NCBI GenBank assembly: GCA_964035015.1
Contig: OZ035998.1
Coordinates: 38,324,059 to 38,388,058 of the forward strand
Origin: Corallium rubrum
Lineage: Eukaryota; Cnidaria; Anthozoa; Scleralcyonacea; Coralliidae
Direction of reading: 5' to 3'
Length of the DNA stretch: 64,000 nucleotides
The position numbers were made by a program, and so were the translations under genes. Below the pieces are notes generated by a model. The model did no database searches, was not told the origin of the DNA, and worked only from the letters and a program-made list of their open reading frames with translations. Of this stretch, positions 54,420-64,000 are shown piece after piece. The stretch's first letter is position 1; every line of letters begins with the position of its first letter.

Positions 54420-55700
54420 GGCAGACTTACTCCAAGTCCGCCTCTTAGCACTAGTTTTTGCGGGCGGGTGGAAAGGTGGGCGAGTGGAAAAGCGGGAGCA
54501 CGATCGGAAATCGCATAGAAAATCGGCCACTTTTATGGGGCAGTTCGCAGTCCACGTGCGTGCTGGCTCAAGTGAGTTGTGGACGTGTATTGATGACGTT
54601 TACACGCAAGATATTCGTTTTACGCATGCGTAGCTAATACGGGTCAGCCCGTATTTCGCGAGCCTCGGACTTGTTTAGCCTGCGTGCAGACTTCACCCGT
54701 TTCCGTTCTCCCGGGGAACGGAATGGATGAAGTCTGGTAGATGTAGGGGTAGAAGCACTTTATCCATTGTCGTACATGCAATGGATAAAGTGGTTCTACC
54801 CCTACTAAAACGTTTTCAAGAGTCTGTTTAACTCCAACTTCCAAAGATAGCACTTGCATACTTCCCGAATTACGTCACCGGTCGAAAAATTCGATGCCCG
54901 GTGAATTTTGACGCGCTGCAGGAGGCTAAGGTTCACGTAATTGATGTTTTCGTCGAAGATAGAGTAATTCGATCAACTCGTGTTCGCAAGAAAAGCTTTG
55001 AAATGTAAAGCACATTTCGGGAACATAAAAGTATGAACTAAATACCTGAACTTATCTTGAGGTAAAAGAACTCAAACGTTTAATCGATCCTGTGGGCTCG
55101 AACAGCCGAAAGGACAGAGGTACTTCCGCCACTCTGATTACGAACCTTTTCAGCTTCAACGAAAAACACCAAGTAGAACAGAAAATCGCTGGATCGACAA
55201 GCTTGAAGGCATATTAAAAACGAAGAAAATCTTAGAGAACTCGCTATTAAAATCGTATTTTGACTTTCACTAGAAAATGTCATTCTCAAATCTTTAATAA
55301 TTCAGTGCTTTGAAATCGGAGAAAAGTACTAGTACTTTGAAATAATAAAAAAATAAAATCTTGGGACTTTGAAATAAGGCAAATTATATTACGTCTCAGA
55401 GGTATCTTCGGAGTTTTGAGTTTGAGAAGTCAGCTCAAATACTCGACGTCGGACTTTACCGAGATTACAAAGCCCTCGTGCATTAAAAAGGGCCGCCTTT
55501 TCGAAAAGCACTCGGACTTTGAAATCCCGGAAAAGAAAGAACAAATACGCCCGCGATAGTTTGGTCAGCGCAGGCAAATTAAAAATGAAAAATTCGTTAG
55601 ATTGTAGGGTCCTCCGCAGGCATCTCTTTGAAACCCAAGAGATGCCTGCGGAGGAGGCCAGTTAGATATTGTAAGATTGGAAGGTCTCAAGCTGTGATCT
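54420..55700. other. Non-coding stretch upstream of the ABCG gene
   Basis: Short inverted repeats are seen around 54690-54810 (GATAAAGTG / CACTTTATC) and 55610-55660 (CTCCGCAGGCATCTCTT and its complement). No gene was recognised. Confidence 0.5.
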
Positions 55701-55779
55701 ATCTATGAGCTGTGTCTCGTGACTCTCGTCATTATTTTATAGATTTCTATTATTGAACGTCGACTTGGGTATTAAAAGA

Positions 55780-55846
55780 ATGAATACAAGGAAGATTGAT
55801 TCAAGTTTGCAGCAACCATTGGTTGATGAAAATGGAACTACAGAAG
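55780..55846 (+). CDS. ABCG gene exon 1
   Basis: ATG at 55780; encodes [20 protein letters not shown]; donor AAG|GTAAAT. Assigned because it joins exon 2 in phase; the N-terminus is not conserved. Confidence 0.65.
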
Positions 55847-58132
55847 GTAAATATAAAATAAATATTTATATAGATCGAGTACCAATCGGTTAAAATGGTA
55901 TTATATTTGGAATTTGTGCCAACGTTTGCGTAACAAAGAACTGAATTTTCTTTGTTTCTTTATATAGGCGAAACAAGCATTATTAATCAGGCAGAGAGTG
56001 TAGAGTCTCAGAGCGATATTAATCCTGATTACGAAACTCGAGACGAAACTGTTATTACAAATTATGGATGCGTGGAGTCGTCTACCCTAACTGAAGCTGT
56101 AAATTTAGCTTGGGAGGGTATCAATGTATTTGTCGATAAAGGAAAACGTACATGTTTTGGCCGACAGGCGAGCGAAGGAGAAGTTTTTCATATCTTGAAA
56201 GATGGTAAGCTGAAGTTATCTATAATAGTATAATATGTTGATATAAAACGGCCTGGAAGTGCAATTATTAAAAGTGTGACTAATCGTCCCAAACTTCATA
56301 ATGTTTGCGTTTATATTCTCGTGAATTACAATAATATAAATCATCTTATACAGGCACTACAAACTCGAGCCGAAGGCGAGAGTCTGTATAGTGTATATCA
56401 AATCCAGGGTGGATTCCATGTTATTGTCACGCCGGAGATACGCCAAATTATTTTCAGTCACGCGCCGAAGGCAAGCTCGCAAGCGAGCGGGTCAGGTGCA
56501 GGGGGGGGGGGGGGGATTTGGCGCGAGAAACATCTGGCGGGATCCGGGGGCATGCTACCCCAGAAAATTTTGAAATCTAGAGTCCCTGAAATGACATTTC
56601 CTGCATTTTGGGGGGAGATTTTACAGAATTCTGAAGATTACAAAACGTCATATAAAATACCCAAAAGGCAACACACTTCATCTGTATAGACGTTTTAGAA
56701 TCTCTGTGTTCTTCTATTAGTTCTATATTTCTATTGTGGTTTTTGAACACGCATAAATACACACAGTATCAATCAGTAATCTATTGTTTGAGTGTTTTTT
56801 CATCACCAAATTCATTTCACGTTATGATATGTTTTGATCAAATGTGACATTAGTCTTGGACATCTAAACCTGGCCTTTTAAAAAAACGATTTCAAAACAA
56901 ACAAGACGTCCACAAGTAGCCCGAGTAATAATGTTTGCAATTACGTTTTATTGGAGCAGAAACAATTATTCTGTATTCCGCCAAACTGAAGTCTGAGACA
57001 TTACAAGTTTGCAAATTATACAGCGTACGCCAATGCCGAGGTTACGCCAGTACGCCGCCGATGACTGGAACTTCACACCGGATATCTCTGGCGTATTCTA
57101 CATGGAATCCACGCTGGTATCAAATATCTGGTGTGATTTTTTGGTCCGAAAATGCTTTTTTATTTGCTGTAAACTATTAGTGAAAATGAATACACTAGAA
57201 AACTTACGAACTTTTGCATACGTTTACAAAAAGAAAGCCACAGGCACATCGATAGAGCAAGGAAAACTGATTGGAATGTTGCCGAGCACCGACCGTGATT
57301 TAACGGTACATGTACGTCTTCGACATGATTTTCTGGACATAACATGGCTCTTGAATAATTTTTCCCACTATATTATTAACACATAATCGCGTGAGTTCTC
57401 GTAAAATTAAGGTTTAATTTCACTCGTGTTTTCAAAATCTTACAAATTACCCTTGTCGCTTCGCAACTCTGGCATTTTTGTAAAATTTTGAAAACACTCG
57501 TGAAATTAAACCTTAATTTTCCTCGGCCACATGCGATTACGTATACAAATTATAAGAACACTGTATATAGTACTATAATATTAGATTCTATAGTACATGA
57601 TGTAATAATATATAACGATATAATAATGATATAATACATTGGACACTTGGAGATACGGAATTTCTAATTAATCTATTTTGTTTTTTTATTTGATCTTGAA
57701 CACTCAAACATAAATTACATAATTTATACTTTGACACACCCATGTATTGTTCTTTATTCTGAATCTTTTTCATGAGAAAGGAATAAGATTTTTTAATGGT
57801 GAATGGTATTTGATATAATTTAATTAGATAATTTTATTTGTTGTATTCAATATTAGTTTATTAATGTATATAAAGTGGTTATTTTTTAATATTTTATTAA
57901 ATAGTGTCTGGTGAAATTGGAGCTGGGTCACTTGTTGCTTTGATGGGTTCCAGGTTTGTTTTAAAGTCTGTTTGCCATTGCTTACTTTGTGGAGAGCCCG
58001 CCAATTTCTTTGCAAAACGGTGTGCGCGCAACACCCTGAAACTCGCCTGTTGGTCCTTGTTTCTATTAGATAGTATATTACAACTTTCATTCTTCCAAAA
58101 TATCGTCTTTTGCCATCACAAATGCAAATTGT

Positions 58133-58164
<32 letters not shown>

Positions 58165-59619
58165 CAGTATTTTTAAACATGGGCCCCTCCCCCCCCCCCC
58201 TAGGAAATTCCAAAGGTTTTATTCTTAAGAAAACGAAGACTCAGGCTACGTTTACACGGTACTGGACGAATTCGAGACCGGCCTTGAATTCGTCCTATTT
58301 CGCCGTGTAAACAGGCGGTCACGAATTTGTCCGGTACCTTGTAAACGGGGCCTCAGACCGTTTACACGGTATCGGACGAGTTTTTGACCTGTCAAAAATT
58401 TGTATGGTTCCGCCTGTTTACACGGAAGAAAATGTCGCAACTGGTCTCAAATTCGTCCGGTTCCGCCTGTTTACACGGCGAAATATCTCGAATTCGTCCA
58501 GTACCGTGTAAACGTAGCCTCAGTTAAGCAAAATATACGATAACAATTTATTATTAACTCATTCCTGTCCGGGGGCTTCCCCAGAGGTGAATAAAATCGT
58601 CTGGCGTTAGCCAGAATAAAATACTAAAGACCAATTTGGACAAGAAAGAGTTAAAGAGATAGTTTATAACTCATTCCTGTCCGGGGGCTTCCCCAGAGAT
58701 GAATAAAATCGTCTGGCGTTAGCCAGAATAAAATACTAAAGACCAATTCGGACAAGAAAGAGTTCAGCTTAAGAGTACAGTAAATTATAAACTCGATCTT
58801 CATAAATTTTAAAGAACGCACACTTTGTTATTATAATTCTTTACTTTTCACATCTTCACCATCTGGTTTGAATTGTTCTATGTTGTTCATGAATAAAAAT
58901 GTGTGTTTCAAAGTTTCAGCTGAGTGTTCCACGTTTTCTAAATTGAATTCGCTTATTTGACAACACGGACATCAGTTGACTGCGAGTGGACTGGATTAAA
59001 AACGGCGTTTGTGGCCATTTGTAGCGATCATCAACACAGTGCCAAAACGTGAGGTATTTGAAGTCTGTGACTTGCCTACTCGGGCGTTATGATAAACAAC
59101 ACCGCTAAAATAAGGTACGCTAGCTTTTGGCTGACGTCCGTGTTGTCAAAAACGTTGAACAAATACATTGCTGTTTTTTCACTTTCTTGTTTTTCTTGTG
59201 GTTGTGATAATAAATCCCTCACAAATAAAAGGCACGCGCGAGCTTACAAAGGCGATTTTTTCATAGTGATACGTTCGATGGGAACGAAAACGAGACACCG
59301 CTGGGAGTCTGGGACGAGTTCCTGTCATGTCCGCCATTTTGACTAAGTCTTGCTTCGTTTCAAAGACACGTGTACACATCAGTCTTCTGGGGATTAGCAA
59401 AATCTAGCAAACTCAAAGCAAAAACAGAAATCTTAAAGCTTATGATGTTAACCTCATCTCAATGGACAGGAACTCTTTTTTTTCAAAACGTCGTGCTTTT
59501 CCTGTTCCTTCACCCCCTGGAAAAGGAGCTGCTCATGACCCCCCCTCACCCCTCGGAAATTTTAGCCTTTCAACCTCCCCTCCCCCTCGGAATTTCCAGT
59601 GACCTTCCGTGGGGGGGGG

Positions 59620-59651
<32 letters not shown>

Positions 59652-62600
59652 ACATTACGCAAATTACGCAAATTACAAAAAACTAAAAGCAAATGGCAGA
59701 CGTTGTAATCTAACTCGTGTTTTCAATTAAATCGATATCACTATGGCAATATGGCGTTAAATTACCGTATTGTCATAGTGATATCTCCCGTTGCATTTCA
59801 CGCCAAAGTCATGTATTGGAGTACCATAGAATTCGGATTTAGTAGCCCTTGGGGGCCGCTACTTTCGGGGAGCCGCTACTTTTTGGGGCCGCCGCTACTT
59901 TCGGATGGTTGAAATACGTTAGGAAGAAATATCAAAAGTCTCCGTTCATCAGTAATTATTTATTTACTACATTAGTCCTATTTTCATGTAACTTTTTCTG
60001 TGGATGATTCTGTAATTAACAGCTACCTAATGCAGAGGACGTAATGTTTTACGACAGCAGCGATGATGACCTTGACATGATTGTCGGTGGCGATTGTGCA
60101 TGGCAACTTATAGAGAGAGAACATGTTATAAATATTGAGAAATTAAAGACGAACGCGTGCTTTCATCGAACAGTAATGTCGATAATCGAAAAAACCTACA
60201 TTAGTAGCTTTAAGTTGATTGTTAAGTTTTAATACGAACATTACTTTTTTGCTGGATAAACATGTATTTGAAACATTAAAAAAATGCGCCACATTCGAAG
60301 GGGCCGCTAATTTCGGGGAGGGGGCTACTTTCGGGAAATTTTAGAAGTGTCACAAATTCAACGTTACTTTCGGAGGGCCGTTACTTTCGGAGAGCCGTTA
60401 CTTTCGGGGGTTTGTTACTTTCGGAATTCTACGGTATGTCGTTAATGATCAATATAGAGTAAAACATCTTATCTCTGATGAACGGCTTACAAAACAGTAC
60501 GTAGTATTACACTTTGCTCTTGCCCGGTCTAAATGCACCTACTAATTACCAGTGCTTATGTATTTGTAATACGCACGTCACAACATGTGAAATCACATAT
60601 GCATATGCGGCTTGTATGACCATGTCTGTATAGTTACCAGTAATTGGTTAAAATTAAGATTGGTTGTGGTGATTTCTTAGTCTTATCTCAAACAGTATAA
60701 TTACAGATGGGCAACTCTGTTGCTTTGTTATTATTATACCTTAAAAATTGTCTCAATTTTCATTGGCTGAGAGCAGTGCAGTTTTGAGGAAATCGATGAA
60801 GCACAGGAGAACCAACAACTCTATACTGAAATGAAGCTAAGGTGGTCACCTAACCCATTCGACTGGGCTTAACTTTAATGACGAGAGTCAACGCGCTAGT
60901 TAGTGCCACTCATATGCCGTAGTATAGCCGCTAAGGTTTTTTCTCATGTCAAGTATTCTACGAATTTTAGACCAGCGCTTTTATTTTATTTTTCTCTGAT
61001 CATATATAGTGGAGCTGGAAAGTCAACATTACTGAATGTGCTGTCATATCGTAACATATCTAACGTCAACGTTTCGGGGGCTGTGTTTGTGAATGGAAAG
61101 CCAGTGAGTTCTGAGATCAATAATATGTCAGCTTATGTACAGCAAGAAGACTTGTTTATAGGAACATTAACTGTTCGAGAACATCTTATGTTCCAAGTAA
61201 GTTTACTATAGTCACTTTATCGATTTACAATTCAAAATAGCAAAAAAAAAACCCGTTGCGGCTGTACGTTTTACCATGATGTTTTGCCAGCCGAAATGAG
61301 TTCTCAGGAGACTGGTAAAACATCGTTTGACATTTTTAAAGTGTCACTAAGATGAAAAATCGTCAGTCTTTTTTTTTATCTAATCATAAAGTACATTTAA
61401 AATGAGGAGGAACGTTGGTGGTTTGTAAATAACTCATCTCGTTCAAGAGATATTCATGTTTTTGAAATATGCAAATTATATGGCTGATGACGTCATTTTC
61501 TCCAAACGAGCGAAAAGAAAATCGTAAAATTAGGAATATCTCTAGAAATAAACAATAGAAAGTGCTCAAATTTTGCATGCTTATAGTATTAAATAAAATA
61601 CGTTTCACTGTGGAACTTTAGTTGTTTTCGTGGAAACTGCTGGTTCCTGGCCCCCTCCAATGATAAAATTAAATTTTCTTATTTATCAACAATCAAGTAG
61701 CGTTTACTCCAGCGAATAAATGTGACGATTAAGGCTTATGTAGGCATTGTAATTCCAACGTTTAAATCTTTCTATTTTTAAACAATTGTAACGTTTTGCC
61801 GATGTTCAGGCGGGTTGTTAACCTGAGTGTGTTGATTGCCGCCCAAGCCGGGATAGAACGGACACAACGGCTGGTTGTAAAAGGTGTACTTTACTGGACG
61901 ACAACCCAACAACTACTGCCGTATCACGACAGTGCTCACGCTATTTACACAATGACACACGTCAACTATACAATCACGGCTACAGTACATACGACTACAA
62001 ACTAAGTACAAGTCCCCCATAGCGCTGGACGCTACACAATGAAGCAAAAATGATAATTCCCTTTTTAAGGTTTAGAGTAACCTGAGAGCATGCGCTTACC
62101 ATGACAATCACAAAAGTTCCACAGAGAAGTGTATTTTATTAGATACTATAAGCATACAAAGTTTAAGCACATTCTATTGTTTATTTCCAGAGATATTCCT
62201 TATTTTACGATTTTCATTTCGCTCGTTTGGAGAAAATGACGTCATCAGCCATAAATTTGCATATTTCCTAAACGTGAATATCTCCTGAACGAGATGAGAT
62301 ATTGACAAACCACAAACGCCGTTCACCCTCATTTTAAATGTACTTTAGAGTTAAAGAGATAGTTCATAACTCATTCCTGTCCGGGGGCTTCCCCAGAGGT
62401 GAATAAAATCGTCTGGCGTTAGCCAGAATAAAATACTAAAGACCAATTCGGACAAGAAAGAATTAATCATTTCACAGTGATACTGCACGAAGTTGCCCTA
62501 CGTTTCCAGCAAAAAGTGCCCGAATAATTTTTGGGCAATTGTTCATCCCCCTGCCCCCCCCCCCCCCCCCCCCCCCCCCGCCTGCTACGCCTACGATCTT

Positions 62601-63357
62601 ATCATCTTCCTTTGAGATATAGTTTTGGAAACTATATTATTGCAAAGGATTGTGGTGAAATGGACATGCCGCCATCCTTTTTTGCTACGGTGGATTCAAC
62701 GAATACAGGTTCAGCATTGAGGGAGGGATTAAGCTTTACGTTTTAGATACGTTTGAAGATGTTAACTTCTTATTAGTCGAGGTCTTGACAGTTGAATGGT
62801 TTGAATGATGAATACGTGGAAAATTTAATACGTTTTGAACAAGCTAACCAAACTATTTGAGAAAAAAAGCTTTGCTACAAGGTAGTTGCTAGAATAATAA
62901 CAGGAGTTATCTGAGAAAGGGGAAATCTCAGACTAGGGGATACCTGATACTGCAACACCGCTCCATTTTATCGTATCGAAATAATATATTGTAATTTTCT
63001 AGTGTATTAATTTGTTTCACAACATTCTAGCCTTCTTAGTATTATGCGATGTTATGGTTGATATCCTCTTTGATGGCAGAAAATAATACATGACCTCGTT
63101 ATTATTTGAAGTCGTTTTTCGAAGACCAAATAGTACAAAAATGCAGAAACTTATGTTTTCGCCTACTTACTACAAGATCTTTTTTACGACGAGATCGCTT
63201 TCTATTTTTTAATTTTTGTTGCCTAGAATCTCATAGATAACAGATGTAGTTATACAGCGTGATTTTTACAGTGTGTCACGTTTAGGCAGTACTCAGAATG
63301 GAAAAGCATATTCCGTTAAAAGAAAGAATCAGAAGAGTCGAAAAAATTATTGCAGAG
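55780..63357 (+). CDS. ABCG-family half-transporter, 5' part (five exons)
   Basis: Exons 55780-55846, 55968-56204, 57905-57953, 61010-61196 and 63286-63357 join in frame with GT-AG borders to give the first 204 residues; the gene continues past the window. ABCG half-transporters have an N-terminal nucleotide-binding domain followed by six membrane helices, and move sterols, pigment precursors or drugs after dimerising. The join [21 protein letters not shown] leads to Walker A GSSGAGKST (116-124), split by intron 3. [20 protein letters not shown] is the Q-loop. [20 protein letters not shown] follows as in White/ABCG proteins. The first 60 residues are polar and poorly conserved. The substrate cannot be told. 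Confidence 0.88.
55968..56204 (+). CDS. ABCG gene exon 2
   Basis: Acceptor TTTATATAG; encodes the segment ending [12 protein letters not shown]...EVFHILKD; donor GATG|GTAAGC. Confidence 0.8.
56480..56690 (+). repeat. Fragment of the GAGTCCCTGAAATGACATTT family
   Basis: A G run, then CTAGAGTCCCTGAAATGACA and GAAGATTACAAAACGTCATA; the same order occurs at 25130-25215 and 31757-31840. Confidence 0.6.
57390..57535. repeat. Palindrome in ABCG intron 2
   Basis: AAATTAAGGTTTAATTTCAC and the inverted GTGAAATTAAACCTTAATTT pair, with outer CGCGTGAG / CACATGCG. Confidence 0.65.
57905..57953 (+). CDS. ABCG gene exon 3
   Basis: Acceptor TTAAATAG; encodes [15 protein letters not shown]; donor CCAG|GTTTGT in phase 2, splitting Walker A. 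Confidence 0.85.
58241..58522. repeat. MITE with GGCTACGTTTACACGGTA ends
   Basis: TCAGGCTACGTTTACACGGT and the inverted ACCGTGTAAACGTAGCCTCA. The interior repeats CGAATTCGTCC motifs in both directions. Similar ACACGGT logic to 3191-3590. Confidence 0.8.
58554..58764 (+). repeat. ~100-bp dispersed repeat, copies 2 and 3 in tandem
   Basis: Units 58554-58653 and 58676-58764 share AACTCATTCCTGTCCGGGGG ... GACCAATTCGGACAAGAAAGAG. The unit ends form inverted repeats (CTCATTCCTGTCCG / CGGACAAGAAAGAG). Confidence 0.85.
59824..60434. mobile_element. TA-flanked element with CTACTTTCGG subterminal repeats
   Basis: Ends CC(A/G)TAGAATTC(C)GA are inverted and sit between TA dinucleotides. GCCGCTACTTTCGG-like motifs repeat at both ends. 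An internal frame at 60044-60232 ([20 protein letters not shown]) has an acidic start; it may be the tail of a pogo/Tigger-type transposase, unproven. Confidence 0.65.
61010..61196 (+). CDS. ABCG gene exon 4
   Basis: Acceptor CATATATAG; encodes [26 protein letters not shown] and [18 protein letters not shown]; donor CAA|GTAAGT (phase 0). Confidence 0.92.
61386..62348. repeat. Large foldback element in ABCG intron 4
   Basis: GTACATTTAAAATGAGG and its complement at 62325-62345 open arms of about 220 bp, including ATGACGTCATTTTCTCCAAA and GCTCGTTTGGAGAAAATGAC. The 500-bp centre shows no recognised protein. Confidence 0.75.
62367..62465 (+). repeat. ~100-bp dispersed repeat, copy 4
   Basis: Matches the units at 58554-58764 and carries the same preceding GAGTTAAAGAGATAGTT, so it likely derives from a tandem pair. 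Confidence 0.8.
63286..63357 (+). CDS. ABCG gene exon 5
   Basis: Acceptor CGTTTAG; encodes [20 protein letters not shown]; donor GAG|GTATGG (phase 0). It follows LMFQ of exon 4 exactly as in ABCG proteins. Confidence 0.85.
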
Positions 63358-63546
63358 GTATGGTAAATTAGTAATTTCAAGCACATTTATAACCAGTCGT
63401 TAATAATTTCTAAATCTGAAACCATTTTATTTTTATTTTCAACTCCTTCCTTTCCTTTCTCGTCCTTTCTCCTCTTTCTATCCTTTAATTCCTTTTGTCA
63501 TTTCTCCATACTTTTCTTTCATTATTTTCTTTCTTCCCTTTTTTTT

Positions 63547-64000
<454 letters not shown>

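Noticed and set aside
56276-56689. Frame after ABCG exon 2
   Set aside because: It runs into the GAGTCCCTGAAATGACATTT repeat family, and using it would break the ABCG reading frame.
57009-57386. 125-codon frame in ABCG intron 2
   Set aside because: No recognised domain, and direct joining of exon 2 to exon 3 already gives a perfect ABCG sequence.

Overview
The window looks like nuclear DNA from an animal: genes split by GT-AG introns, AT-rich spacers, a kinetochore gene, an ABCG transporter gene, and very dense transposon debris. The mix of foldback elements, Penelope-like, CR1/Jockey-like and PIF1-helicase remnants would suit an anthozoan cnidarian such as a stony coral. That placement is inference. 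No rRNA gene, CRISPR array or prokaryotic operon was seen.

Host genes, all on the + strand: (1) two arylacetamide-deacetylase-like esterase paralogs. Copy A (11240-24490) is split by a transposon and has Tyr in place of the nucleophile Ser. Copy B (29668-30879) is intact. (2) A Spc25-type kinetochore gene in six exons, 26089-49930. Copy B lies inside its 12.7-kb second intron, and a possible alternative last exon sits at 47257-47465. (3) The 5' half of an ABCG half-transporter gene, five exons from 55780 to 63357, running off the window.

The main discovery candidate is a 12,054-bp DNA transposon at 11404-23457. It is exactly bounded by 42-bp identical terminal inverted repeats and a 3-bp AAT target duplication. 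The uninterrupted paralog at 29668 shows the empty site. It carries four reading frames. One is a 1255-aa DDE-transposase-like protein with two SAP-like segments and a C-terminal SH3/Tudor-like segment. One is an OTU/vertnin-like cysteine-protease-like frame broken by one frameshift. Two are minus-strand proteins that share an N-terminal domain and an upstream motif. Smaller elements are nested within it, one a hAT-type element with a perfect 8-bp duplication.

Layout: 1-9200, foldback elements plus a PIF1/Helitron-type helicase remnant with an internal inversion; 9300-11240, duplicated flank and simple repeats; 11240-24700, esterase copy A and the transposon; 26000-50000, the Spc25 gene with introns full of elements (copy B, a Tc1/mariner-type element, CR1-like fragments, TTAA-type elements, Penelope remnants, an 11-unit 32-bp array); 50300-54300, a Penelope-like foldback with hammerhead-like motifs and a decayed non-LTR element; 55780-63360, the ABCG gene; 63547-64000, a stepped pyrimidine-rich compound microsatellite.
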